DNA from: Diorhabda sublineata
Lineage: Eukaryota > Arthropoda > Insecta > Coleoptera > Chrysomelidae
NCBI RefSeq assembly: GCF_026230105.1
Contig: NC_079484.1
Location: 10,059,805 to 10,123,804 of the forward strand
Direction: 5' to 3'
DNA length: 64,000 nucleotides
The notes below the pieces were generated by a model, which searched no databases, had not been told where the DNA came from, and saw only the letters and a list, made by a program, of their open reading frames with translations. Both the position numbers and the translations under genes were made by a program. Below are positions 45,410-57,019 of the stretch, piece after piece; position 1 is the stretch's first letter; every line of letters begins with the position of its first letter.

Positions 45410-48400
45410 GGTTCCAGAAATTCCAATAACAATTATGTATTTTTTTTTGCTGTCTTTAATTTAGTATAAATTCGAAGAATCTCACTAAATTTGGCGATCA
45501 TGTACAAAAATATAAAAATTAACGACCTAACCAAGAAATTTTTATAATTACAGAAGCACGTAAATAAAATTTTATTGAGTTTTGACTTTGCCTAAGAAAT
45601 ATTTTCCCTTTTCCAAGACGCTTTCAACTCTTGTATGGCCCTAGGGGTAGAAACAACGTATTTTTTTAGAACATCCGAAAGATTATTTCAGCATCAAACT
45701 ACCTACGATACTGACATTGGCATTAACCTTCTCCCTTCCACTTTAACCACCTCTTATTCTCAAATAGGACATGAGTGTAGATCATAAAGAAGGTATTCAC
45801 ACTCTGTTGAAAATTCTCAACTAATTTGAAGTATAAAACTTCTTAAAAATGAAACGAAACGCCTATGGTTTGCTAATATGTCTTCTTTTCCATCACATTA
45901 GAAGTAAATTAAAACAAATTTTTTAAAAACAATGCGACAAATAATTGTTATTTGCCGAAAATTAATTAAATTAGAAGTTATGATACCGAAAAACATTTTC
46001 AAATTATATTGTTTTAATGGGAACTGTGAAATTACGTCGAACATTTCAAAACTTTCCAGGATTGTATCCATGCCATATTTTTAATTTTTCAAACGGAGCC
46101 GTCTGGTTTTATGAATTTCATTCTTTATATAATTTACCAATAACGCATTGACTCGGAAGAATAAAGCGGCTATTTCCAAATCATTGCCTAGGAAATCGTT
46201 AATGAATATTGCCTTGTAGCTCTACTGTGTTGGATGAGTGAGGTGATCATATTTTATTTTCCGTTTTAATAATATCTGTGGAGTCAGGATTAATTATGTC
46301 CAAAGTAAACGACAAAAAAAATTATCCCGGAATACGATATCTATAAACTCCTTTTCAAATATTTGATTTAAGGGGATTTTGGGTATGTGTTCACCGAAAT
46401 ACTCTAGGACTTTCGTCAACTGGGTATAAATTTTTGGTATTATTTACAAGAAAAAAACATATTGTATATAAATTTTACATTATCTATTTTCACAGTCGCA
46501 CTTCACTAAACCATAATCATTTATCTGAATCATCTTTTCATTTAACGACATTTATAGTTTGCAAACAACTAGGTTTTTCAGCCAATTTTTAAATATAGCT
46601 ATGTCACTTCATTCTCAATACTATTTATATTTTTTTTAGTTTTTTTTGCAAAATGTTTGCATTAGGATTAGTATGAGACGAGTGATTAAGTTGCTTGTCT
46701 CCAAACAAATTCGCTGCAGTTCTTACACAGGTTTCGTTTAAAAAAAATATTGAAATAATCGCAACTCGTTCTGTAATAGAATTAACCACTTCTAAGAAGT
46801 ATTCCTAGTTAATGGTTAGGTTAGTGGCGCTCACAAACCGTTGCGCACAAAGGTACCCAGAGAGATATGTCAAGCCCCACTCAAAATTATGAAAGGCCGA
46901 CGCCTTTTAAAAAGTTAACCAGGCATCTTAGCTAAAATCTTCTGTCACTAGGCGGGCTCAAGTGTTTGAATCACACTGTTTAACCAGTCACCAGTTAAAT
47001 TACCAAGAGAGACAGAACGCTCATCTATGTGTCTAATCTTAACTCATGCTAGGTGTTTCCATCCAAATCCGCAGATTTTTTTACAAGCCGGATATTTAGA
47101 GATGCTAAAGCTACGCCAGTAATGAGATCTGGACCTCATTGGTGATTTTACTGATCCCAATCTGGCACGTGGATTATCTTCGTCGTTCTTTTTGTTGCCT
47201 GAGTAGCTCGACACCAAAACAAGATGGTACTGGCAACAATCACTCACCAGTTCTTGCAGGGTATTTTTGTTTAAGCCTAGAGCACAGAGAAAAGATAATA
47301 GCATGATTCCCAAGCGAGAAACATTCGCTTATTTTGAAAAATACTTATCAGAAGCTTGCTCTGGCTAAGCTATTTATTCTGAAGCCATCTGGGTACCAAG
47401 AAGCCCCAGTATTTAGTATTGTTTAGTAACGGTCGCAGGAGCCATTAGGTCTCAACAAAAATATTCATCTGTAGACTGCGTTCAAATTTTCATGTAACGG
47501 CAGCATGCAAATTAATTCAAAATATACGAAAAAATATATCATACACAATTAAATGCTTTTCTGATCATGTATCACGAATAATATACTCCCTATTAGAATA
47601 TAAGGGGTTGGCAAAACGGAAGGAAAGTGGATGACAAAATACTGATTCGGCATTTCCTAAACATCTTATTAATACTGCCTAGTATAGAAGCGGGTTGGTT
47701 TTATAAATTGTTTTTTAAATAACTAACAAGATAAAATCCGAGGATACTGAATCAGAAAATTTAGCAGACTATTCAATAAAAACTTTCCTTCCAGTCCATT
47801 GCCTTTTAGCTCTATTGTGCTTGGAAGAAAAAATCATTTTTATTATCATTTGTGAGATCAGGACTGTGTTCTGAACTTTGGACACAATTATACAAAAAAA
47901 CCATACCAATGAATTTCTTCTACAATATGTCTGTATTCCGTGGCCCATTGGATATATTTTAGATTTTGAACTAGTAAAAGAACTCAAAATCCGAGACTAT
48001 TTTTCTTACTATCAATTTAACTCTATACACCTATACCCAGAAAATAATGAAAATCACGAGTTATACTGTTTATTGAATAAAGTTAAGCTATGATATACAT
48101 GGCTATTGAGAGATTGATTGTCTATTAAAAAGATAAGAACTAAAATTTTATTGATGATTGTACCTGTGAAAAGATACGTCACTGTTTCTGTGCGTATATA
48201 TTGAATATTGGTGATTTACTTGTTAGCCTTGTGGCTGGTACATTAATGTAGATATTGTTCGAAATTGCGGCGGAATCAATCTCATACTTTAATTGATTTA
48301 TTAAAAATTTATTCCACAACATGACGTATGAAAAGAATCTTTGCTTATACCTACATTGAGTTTAATGGTATAGTGAAATACATGAAATGAACTTATTCAT

Positions 48401-48580
48401 TTAATACTTCCTAGAAAATGGCGAGCAAAAAATGTTTGCTGGTTATTACCAAGACAGTGCTCTGTTGTTAACTTCATAGTTTAGTTGAAACATGTTGAAA
48501 CACTATACAAATGGTACAACTTTGTAATGAAGCAAAAAATGAAAAACCATAAAAAATTATTCGTTTCAATACAAAGAATT
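45410..48580. other. no gene recognised; less AT-rich patch at 46840-47330
   Basis: The minus-strand ORF 47044-47313 (contains DEDNPRARLGSVKSPMRSRS) and the opposite strand (PKRETFAYFEKYLSEAC) lie in a patch of higher GC content that is probably an old repeat. I recognise no family. Remaining sequence is AT-rich without motifs. Confidence 0.4.
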
Positions 48581-48589
48581 TTCTTTATC

Positions 48590-49443
48590 AAATAACACCA
48601 TCATTGACGTCGTTGAATTTGTAAAATTCTAGAGCTCGTTATTGACAGTTTCTTGAAATGAGAGTTACATATTGCCGCCTTATGTAAAAAATTAAGTTCC
48701 TCCTGTTTCCCGCTGAGGTCAGTCTCCAAAGAACTGAACTTATCCACATCCTTAACAGTTTATTATGTCATTACTACATCGCATCTCTGATATGTCCTTC
48801 CCTTCTGGGGTACGTGAGCGACTCAATTTGAGTGAACCTTTAAACTACAAAAGAGAGTTGTTAGATATTTATTCGGATTAAATAGCAGGTCTCACTGCAG
48901 GGACTTCCTTAAAAGATTAAAAATTCTGACCCTTCCTTATTTATCTTTGAATCCGTTTGCCTAATTAGTAAACACGTTTCTCAAACTTCAGAAAGATCGT
49001 TGCACGGCTATCCATTAAGGAATGCGGAGGACGACCTTCACCTACCTACTCCACGTTCAAAATTAGTTAAGGGCTCAATAGTTTACAGTGTAAAAAAATG
49101 CACAATCACTTGCCAATAGAAATCAAATCGATATCATCTTTTCCCTCATTCCTCAATAATTTGAGGGTATATTAACTGAAAAGTGCATTCTACTCTGTAA
49201 ATGACTTCTATTCTAATAATAATCAATTCCGGGCATGCTGCATACTGATTTAATTTTGTTATGGACTTATATACTAATTATTATCTATAACTATTACCTG
49301 AATTTTTGTTATTCAATGTGGTTTTCTTATGTATATTAAAATTTTGATTTATTGTATCTTTATTTAGTTCTTTTTATGTTTATTAATATATTTTACAAGC
49401 TTTGGTCTACAATTTGTAACAATTTTTTGACATAAAGCGCGAC
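48590..49443 (+). pseudogene. family Z LINE copy 3, 3' end
   Basis: Contains NNTIIDVVEF, LVIDSFLKWELHIAALCKKL with a frame change, SVSKELNLSTSLTVYYVI, TQFE...LQKRVVRYLFGLNSR (about 48820-48890), and NHLPIEIKSISSFPSFLNN (about 49105-49160) with a frame change. The 3' UTR CATGCTGCATACTGATTTAA aligns with copy 1 (minus, about 32520-32560) and ends near GACATAAAGCG at 49433-49443. The copy is 5'-truncated. The minus-strand ORF at 49364-49579 is antisense to the 3' UTR and not a gene. Confidence 0.65.
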
Positions 49444-49444
49444 T

Positions 49445-50970
49445 TTCATCGGCGGTTGACAGCACTTTCGCTACATTGATCATGTTGTTCATTACTCTCC
49501 TTTTTTCTGTGTCATCTGTCAAAATTTCATATAAATCTGGAAGGTAGATTAAAATACCTAAGATAACTAATAAAGTCAATATTTCAACTAAACGGGTTTG
49601 GAAATTTTTGTATGAAAGTGCTTACTCGCATTAAAAATTCGAAAGATTGTTTATATATCTTCAACCGCAATTTAAATTATTGTTTCCGTCAATATGTCAC
49701 AGAAACTTGGTTACACCATTAAACCCCAAAAGCAAAAATATAGTCAAAATAATGGACTTCAAACGAAAAACGTGGTTCCAAGAAAGCAAAAGCCGTTTTT
49801 TAATCGGTAATAGCCAAAGTGTTTTGGTATTACAAAGTTATAATCTTTATTGATTATTTGGTAAATGAAATTTCGATAGTTGTAAATAATTATGTTGATT
49901 TGCTGATACTTTTTGATGCCGAAGAACAAACGACTGAATTGGTTGAAGAAAACAGTTTTATTTTATTTTATTGCACTATTCACCTTCTTATGATTACTTT
50001 ATGTTTTCAAACTCATAAAAATGACAAGAAGCGATTTCAAATAAATAAAGAGGTGTTACATAACAAAACTAAAAATTCCCTGATCTAAGTGTGTATTAGC
50101 TGTCCTTGGGATACATCATTTTCTTTATCTTCATACTAAATTTAAACATCATATTACTTTAGGATGTCCATAGTAATAATCGTTAATTTGTATTTTTCTT
50201 AATTTTTTCAGTTATTTCAATCTAAAAAAATGTCGAAAGAAAAGTCTGCCTTTGATTTTACTTTTTAGAAACAAATGATTTTGAAGATATTTGGTAGATA
50301 CAGATTTATCAAAAACTGAGTAAAAGTAAAACGCATTTAGAAGAAAAAGAAATTTAGTGGGTATTGACTTATTGTGTGGGCATCACATCATTATACAAAA
50401 AATTATCCAATCCTTTTATAGTGTCATCATATATTCTCGATAGATACAAGTTGTAACAGCAAGTACCTGCCAGGAGAGCCTCTTCCTCTCACCTAAAGAT
50501 ATTCTGCGTCAATAAAAGTGAAGGTTATTGACAAAACAAAACGTATTAAGTGCGTATTGGGAGAACAAAAAGCTGACACAATAAACACAACTATAATTCA
50601 ACTATAACTTCTTGCTAATTATCCTACTGGCCAAAAAAATATATGTATGAATGAATTTAATTGAACTTATCAGCAAGCAGAGTAATCGTATATTGTGGTA
50701 TTATTATAGTTTTTTTTCTGTCTTAGATACAACTGCCGTTGATGTCTTGTGGGTTACCGATTCACCAACATCCCAAGTAGTACAATTAGTTTTATTAACA
50801 AAAAATAGTCGTTTATATAACAATTTTTGGCAGCTAAATAGTGCACAAAATTGTTAGGAATATCTACGTTTATACATTATTCAATCAGCTCTTGTTCATC
50901 TCTTGAATTACCGTAGGAAGTGCTACTTATTCTAAAGTTGTATTAAGTATAGTATTTTATTCTCTGAATG
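49445..50970. other. AT-rich stretch, no gene recognised
   Basis: ORFs at 49647-49853, 49819-50088 and 50651-50857 are unassigned; no splice or poly-A context supports them. Confidence 0.4.
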
Positions 50971-50976
50971 AATTTA

Positions 50977-53501
50977 GAGTGGGCGCTAGATGGAGTTGAG
51001 TATGCAAAATGTGAGGACCGTATTCGGTGTATGGTTTTGAACTCAGAAAAGCATGCATATTATGATTATGAATGTTGCCAGGAGTCCCCACCCCCTTAGA
51101 TATCTAGAAAATGGACTGAATACAAGCTTGGTATGATTATAACGATTGTTTTAGTGGCAATACCCAATTGATTTTTATGATTAAAGTAGAAAAAAAAGGA
51201 AAATTAAAAATAAAAGCAATAGTTATTGAGAAAAAAATCATTTTATTCAAAAAAGAAAATATAATCAAAGAGAAAAATAAAATTATCAATCTCTTTATTG
51301 TGACATTCGTTATTTACGCATTTGTATAGAGAAATACAATCAATTTGTAATATCACGGTTGAATCAATAATTTGGGCAGTGAATGCTTGGTTTTTTGTTG
51401 TAGATACGAATCACCATCCTTCCTTTCATAGCCTAAGAAAGTGTAATCAATAGGTTGTAGTTGAGTTTGGTCAGCATTCACCCATACATATGTTTGTGCT
51501 GAATCTCTCAATAGTACATGTAGAGAACTGATGTGCAAATAACTTGATATATTAAAGCCAAAGCTGATATTTTGGGAAATTACCTTGTTCATCAGCCATT
51601 AATTTTTGTTGAAAAAGGATAGATGCAAATGTTTTCAAATTGTTTTAGTTGTTCGACACATAGGTATGGATGTACCAAATGCTTCAGAGCTTCTTGTACA
51701 AAAACCAACGATGTAGCTTTTGAAGCATTTTTTTTCGAGCCAAATCTGCTAGTCAAATCGCAACCACTCAGAGCGTGTAATGTTGGCAAAATACCACAAA
51801 TATTTTCTCCAAGGGATTGAGCAGCCAAATGACATCCTGAAAAATAAACCTAAAACAGCCTAGACGTGAAAGTTGATCCAGAAGTAAATTCCGAGAATGA
51901 AAACATCTCTATGAGCGTTAATGATTATGATATGGCCAAGTTTGATTCTCACTGTGTGAAATATGTGACAAAACATTGGAATTCAACTCAGGTAGTTTAA
52001 AAAATTGAAAATCTCGTAATTTGAAACATTTTGTTGGATGATCAATTCCTCTACACTTATATTACTCGCAATCTGCACTTATTTATACATATTTAGGGGC
52101 AACACTACATAGAAATCGAACAAGCTGTAACTTATTTTCAGATACATAAGAAGAAGTTATTGGTGTGATCATTTCAATTATCAAATTTCTCATCGTTTGA
52201 CTTTAATTTCGTGAAGTTGATTTCAAGTATTTGATTGAAATATAATCACATCTGCCAAATATAGTTTTATATTTGGTAAAGATTATGAGAGTTCTATCAA
52301 AAAATGATTCAGCAAAATCACCAAATGTGTTGAAATTTTTTAATTGACCCGATGAACCAGTACCATACCATTAACAATGTAAATTTTTAAAATAAGTAAT
52401 AAACCATTTTGTCAAAACTGTTATCTAATTGTTTAGCTACTTGAACATTGTAGTTTGTTGAATTTGTTTGTTCATCCAGTGGTATATCTATTGCCCATAA
52501 ACTTATTTACATACTTACCAATAAGCTAGGATTTCATATTGCGATTTTCTACAATTGCGTTTTCTATTTCAGTAAGTTCAGTTAGTCACTTGGCCAAAAA
52601 TGACACTTTAAAAGAGCGAGATATTAATTGATGTTTCAGTTCATCAGTCAGCTTTTCAAATTCCTTGATGAGTATGTCGTGTAGTATTTTACCTGAAGGT
52701 CTGCCGGCTGTATGTTCAGCATTTCTTAGTAGTCGCAAATAATCACGATAACAACTTCCTCACTTTCATTGCAAATAAATCAGCTCATTGTTCGCAAGTG
52801 CCATTTTTTGGAGAAAACATCATATTGTTTTTTTTTCGGATATTACTTAAAATTTGTTCCGCTGCTGAAATTTCAGAACATAAAAAAAGAGTTTTGTTCT
52901 TATTTCTTGTTTATTCACCACAAATAAAACATTTCTGTTTTCTATCAAGTTTTAATTCACTTCTTGATGACCTAAGAACACGTTGGTTACCTAAAACATT
53001 TGCTTCTGTAGAGGAGTTGGAAGTAGAGACATTCACCTGCTTTAGGAATGTTAATTCTTGACGCCTTATTTTGTCTTCACTATTATAAGCTCGTTGCTAG
53101 GAACAATTGTGTGCAATGAAGTCTGTATCACTTTCTGTTCTCTTAGTAAAATCAACTTTTCTGTGATCTTCTGCTTTTTGAATACTAATAAATGTTTGTG
53201 GTTTCGGATTTTTTACTAAATCATCCATTTCATAACAAAAGAAACACGCCAATTCATTCAGTTTCAGTTTCTTTACATTTATCACTTGTTGTGACAATAT
53301 CCATGTTTTTATTAAAATAAAAACATTAATAAAACACTCGACTGCAAAAAAATTAAATATTATTACTCAAATTCGCGGAAATAAACCTTTATGAACTACA
53401 AATTCTTTTTTACTGACTACTCCAAGCGCTATGACTGAGCAGCGTGCAGCAGAGAGAAGGTCCCCACATTTTGCATACTCAACTCTATCCAGCCCCTGGA
53501 C
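50977..53501 (-). mobile_element. 2.5-kb TIR element carrying an XPG/FEN1-like ORF
   Basis: Left (50977-51019) and right (53459-53501) ends are 43-bp inverted repeats identical at 35 of 43 positions by my count. The common inner part is GAGTTGAGTATGCAAAATGT. Both ends are flanked by TA. The only coding traces inside run on the minus strand, from about 53297 to 51353, so one degraded protein fills most of the element. The coding content resembles a family of uncharacterised proteins with a GCD-x-T-S motif rather than a known DDE transposase. The superfamily is therefore open; Academ-type elements, which I recall as including forms with an XPG nuclease domain, are one possibility. Confidence 0.7.
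51353..53297 (-). pseudogene. decayed protein with FEN1/XPG-like H2TH motif and N-terminal Cys motifs
   Basis: Fragments from N to C on the minus strand: NELACFFCYEMDDLVKNPKP; SEDKIRRQELTFLKQ; RSSRSELKLDRKQKCFICGE (about 52925-52990), a Cys-x-x-Cys type motif; CSEISAAEQILS; and KILHDILIKEFEKLTDELK (about 52640-52700). After a degraded middle come VNAHRDVFILGIYF-like residues (about 51890), then the open ORF 51828-51592 with GILPTLHALSGCDLTSRFG. The last ORF, 51592-51353, contains LRDSAQTYVWVNADQTQLQP. GCD followed by a Gly/Lys-rich helix resembles the helix-two-turn-helix of FEN1/XPG nucleases. Stops and frameshifts are numerous. AATAAA-like signals lie beyond the stop near 51290. Confidence 0.5.
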
Positions 53502-53622
53502 TAATTATTTAAAAGACCTTACAGTAAAAATCATAGTTTTCCTGGGGATGTGAACTTTTCCAATTTATTTCCGAAATATTTTGTATTACCTACATTCTTA
53601 CTAAATTCAAAAACACTTTTAA

Positions 53623-53850
53623 TCATTGACTAATTGGACTACACTTTTGCTGTTGTGCTATTTCCGAAAAATAAGCCAATAACACCGACAAAGAACTGCG
53701 TGCCTTTTTTATCTTCCATTCCATAAATCTTAAATACGTGGTTTCGTAAATTTTCCGCGATTTAGCTGGTTGAATTTCTGTGACGCTACTTTCGTTGCTT
53801 TTATTGATTCCAGTGGTCAGAGAAATCTCGAAACTATACATTTCCAATTT
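53623..53850 (-). pseudogene. Crypton-type tyrosine recombinase, N-terminal fragment
   Basis: The minus-strand ORF contains SRKIYETTYLRFMEWKIKKA then SLSVLLAYFSEIAQQ. This is the core-binding (SAM-like) start of the Crypton recombinases: Y-x-x-x-Y-x-x-F-x-x-W...S-x-x-x-L-L-A-Y-F-x-E-L. The same region of the 20.2-21.2 kb copy reads LLVYFENLE. No catalytic domain follows within the window on this strand. The stretch begins only about 120 bp outside the TIR element. Confidence 0.5.
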
Positions 53851-54840
53851 TATATCATGAAATTAACTTGATTAATCGAATCAAAGAACTGAATTGACAT
53901 ATATTTGATTATATAGTGAGAAAATTGAATGTTTATGATATAAAAAAATTATCTTTTTAATAAGAATAAATACAATCGCATATGTCAAACGGTTTAAGAT
54001 AAAATTTTCACATTTAAAATATCTACAGTTATTAATAATGTTATATCTGTGAAGAAACTATCTTCAAATTGGTTCTAGTATTTTTTATAGCGCATCGGAA
54101 ACAGTAACAACGAGTTACTCTTTTAGAAAACACCCACACAGTAAAGTCGATTCTATCTCGGAACGACCTTGAAAGATGGTAGACAGAACATGTTCCTTTA
54201 TGGTTAATAAAGAAACACCAGAAGGGTCTTAGTCTTGCTGCTCAACTGTAAATGTTTTATGTTATTTATATTATAGACTCATGAGGGTGTGACATTCATT
54301 GGCGTCCGTAGACATCAATTTAATTATTAAACGTTTTAAAGGAAAACTACGAAAATTTGATATTTAACTGTTATATTTACATGTGAGATTTTAAGGGAAT
54401 GAATAGAAAACAAGGTTAATAATAATGTGATAAACTAATGGACCATTCCAAAATAAATAAATAAATTGAAAGTTGATTGTCCTAATTATAAATTTCCAAT
54501 ATTCAATTCTTACCCAATTTAACAAATAGCATAAGTAGAAAACTGAAAATAATTAGCGTTGAACAACAAAAATGCAAAAAAAATTTTCACGATTTTGCCG
54601 AAACTACTGGCAATCTTATAACGAAATTTTATGCGAATACTCGTATGTTTTAGAAGTACTTACACGGTTCGTACCAAGTAGTATTGAACACAACCTTGAA
54701 AACATCATCCAATTCTACATTAAAAAGGTATCTTTGATAAAACTCGATAATGTCTACCGATTTCGGAATATTTTGGTTTGAAAATTATGGATGTCTGATC
54801 TTGTTATAAAGTCATAATTATTAATTGAACAAAAAAACAT
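53851..54840. other. AT-rich stretch, no gene recognised
   Basis: ORF 54572-54781 (plus) has no motif. Nothing else supported. Confidence 0.4.
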
Positions 54841-54844
54841 GATA

Positions 54845-55010
54845 TCAAAGCGTAAGCGTTCAAAATGTCCTCCATTTTCACAAAGTAACGTTGAATTCTG
54901 TTTCCCAATTCTTGACGTTAATTTACCTTTATAGCATCATCTTTTTCTTAAGACAAAACTGTTTAGCCCAAAGTTGCTACCCCAGCATTAACTTGAGCAT
55001 TGGTAATGTG
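54845..55010 (-). pseudogene. possible transposase C-terminal scrap
   Basis: On the minus strand one frame around 54850-54885 reads ENGGHFERLRF, the kind of terminal GGHFE block that ends many Tc1/mariner-like transposases of the DUF4817 group. The preceding 130 bp, in other frames (TNAQVNAGVATL), roughly fit the region before it. It lies just left of, and oriented opposite to, the complete element at 55026. Confidence 0.35.
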
Positions 55011-55025
55011 TAAGTCATAATATAC

Positions 55026-56452
55026 GGGTGAGTCGGGAGGAACGTTCCAAACTCTCATACACGTGAAATGTAAAAAAAATTCATATTAATATTATCAAAG
55101 TATTTTATGTTCGAGGCTCAAAGGCATTTGATAATTCTGACGCTTTGATGGACAGTCAGTGTCCAACGAACAGTAACTGAACGTTTAATTTCAATTTTAT
55201 GTGATTGATAGTGTTGCAAAATGCCAGATACTTAATCAAATTTAGAATATGTAAATATGGTGTTTGTTTATGGTTTCTGTAATGGAAATGCTACAGCGGC
55301 TGCTGAAGAATATCGTCAACGTTTTCCACAGCAAAGATATCCTGATAAAAACGCATTTATTAGAGTTTTTAACAAATTGTGTGAGACTGGTAAGATTCCC
55401 AGTGCTAACATATCATCTGAGCGCGCTACTCGACAAGGTTTGGTAGAAGTAAAAAATATTCTGCATCTACTAGAAGAAGATGCAAGCAACTATTAGCTCA
55501 CGGAAGATTGCCACTCAATGGGAAATCCACAAAAAAGGATGATAAACACACTCCACGAACAAGTCTTATATCCTTATCACGTACAAAGAGTACGGCACCT
55601 ACAATCAGAGGATTATGGTAACCGTATGGAATTTTGTCGGTGTGGATAAATAATAATCATCGTGTTGTATCGAGTATACTCGAGTATACTCTTTACGGGC
55701 TACATTTACCAATGATGGCATTAATAATACTCGTAACTATCATGTATGGTCGGACGAAAATCCCCACGCAACAGTCGAAAGCAATTTTCAACAACGATTT
55801 TCTGTAAACGTGTGGTGTGGTATGGTTGACAGTTATTTAATTGACCCTTTCATTTTGAAGAATCGTCTCACAGGAGATAACTACCTAAATTTTTTACAAA
55901 ATTAATTAAAAGGCCTACTAGAGGATGTTCCTGTAAATATTATAATGCAGATGTATTATTAACACGATGGAGCTCCTGCACTTGTCGCTCGTCAGGTCAA
56001 GCAACATTTGGACGAACGTTTTCCAGGGCGTTGGATTGGTCGTGGAGGTCCCATTAATTGGCCTGTAAGATCTCACACCACTATATTTTTGTTTATGGGG
56101 CTGGATGATAAATAAAGTCTACAAAATAAAGGTGGACACACGGGATGCACTAATTGACGAATTGAGAATACTGCAGCCCATATTAAAGAAGAAAGAAATG
56201 AATCAATTGGGAGAGCAACAAACGCTCTTCGTAGACGAAGCAGAAAATGTTTAGAAGTCAATGGGGGGTATTTTTGAACATTTATAGAAAGAACGCTATG
56301 ATTAAGATTATGTGATAATTTGTTTATTTGTTAATATACTATAACTTGAAAACAAATGAAAATCGGATAGGAACATATGAGTTTTTTTACATTATTTTTA
56401 CGTGTATAAAACACTCATAGAATTTGGTGCGCTCCTCCCGACTCACCCTTAT
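55026..56452 (+). mobile_element. DUF4817-type Tc1/mariner-like transposon with both TIRs
   Basis: The ends are inverted repeats beginning GGGTGAGTCGGGAGGA. The similarity goes on inward through CCAAA, TACACGT, ATGTAAAAAAA and CTCATAT for about 60-70 bp. TA flanks both ends, as expected for the superfamily. Total length is 1.43 kb. The single plus-strand transposase gene inside is broken; see the separate entry. This is the only DNA transposon in the window with both termini and most of its gene. Confidence 0.8.
55221..56285 (+). pseudogene. DUF4817-type transposase, inactivated
   Basis: The start is probably ATGCCAGATACT at about 55221, with a stop four codons later; the open part begins at 55257 with MVFVYGFCNGNATAAAEEYR. 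QRFPQQRYPDKNAFIRVFNK follows, the DUF4817 helix-turn-helix. The linker has SERATRQG. The catalytic half reads TFTNDGINNTRNYHVWSDEN (the DEA block before it is mutated to LRA, so the first Asp is lost), FSVNVWCGMVDSYLIDPFIL, YYQHDGAPALVARQVKQHLD (second Asp kept) and FPGRWIGRGGPINWPVRS. In DLTPLYFCLWGW the third Asp position is Tyr. It ends with RKCLEVNGGYF near 56270. Two of three catalytic residues are gone. Confidence 0.75.
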
Positions 56453-56459
56453 ATATAAA

Positions 56460-56755
56460 CAATCTATTTTATAGATATAAGGTTAAGTTAATTTGGCGTT
56501 TTCAGCTTGCAGCACTAGATGGGTTTGCAGCATAAATAGAGATGAGGTTGGAAGTTGGCAAAAATGACGCAACGTGTATAATTTTATAGTGGTAGTGCTA
56601 CTGTTGCTACTGTGATTCCCGTTCTAGTTGCTACTTGCCGTTATTCTCGTCTTTTCTAGCGATTATAATGACTATTTCCTTCGAAAAATTTAAGCCAACC
56701 AAAAAGCTGTAATATTTTATGTTTACCTAGCAACGATCAAATTTCAGCGATAATA
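56460..56755. other. no gene recognised
   Basis: Moderately less AT-rich sequence at about 56560-56660 without ORF or motif. Confidence 0.4.
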
Positions 56756-56759
56756 CTGT

Positions 56760-56791
56760 ACTAGTGCAAATTATCGATAATTTGCACTAGT
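56760..56791. repeat. perfect 32-bp palindrome
   Basis: The half-site ACTAGTGCAAATTATC is followed without spacer by its exact reverse complement. The centre ATTATCGATAAT recalls the ATTATCGACAATTTG of the foldback arm at about 56980-56995, so the two may be parts of related elements. Confidence 0.9.
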
Positions 56792-56907
56792 GCCAAATTT
56801 TCGTCTAGGATTAATAAACATCATTTGGTTTTAATTTTATATTTTAAGAAAGGGAACAATTATTGTTTATTTTAAATTAAATTTTTCTCAGGAAATAGTC
56901 TGCCAAA

Positions 56908-57010
56908 ATGCCCTCTCGTGCATGTCAAATTGTCTCATAATTTCCTCTCGTGCGCATTCGCGCACTCGAGAAAATTAAATTATCGACAATTTGACATGCA
57001 CTCGGGACAT
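56908..57010. repeat. foldback element with CpG-rich core
   Basis: Outer arms: CTCGTGCATGTCAAATTGTC (56914-56933) against GACAATTTGACATGCACTCG (56985-57004). Inner arms AATTTCCTCTCGTGCGC and GCGCACTCGAGAAAATT flank the ATTC loop near 56956. Arms are about 50 bp, with CTCG steps near both the outer and inner junctions. No coding content. Architecture is like the units at 8.2, 12.5 and 21.3 kb. Confidence 0.75.
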
Positions 57011-57019
57011 TAATATTGA

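Noticed and set aside
47044..47313. 89-codon minus ORF in a GC-richer patch
   Set aside because: Composition is interesting, but there is no family motif, no splice or poly-A context, and the opposite strand is equally open in pieces.
49364..49579. Minus-strand ORF with a protein-like end (STADESRALCQKIVTNCRPK) and AATAAA after the stop, at first taken for a terminal exon
   Set aside because: Its 3' half is antisense to the 3' UTR of family Z copy 3, which aligns with copies 1 and 2. The AATAAA-like strings are by-products of that AT-rich UTR.
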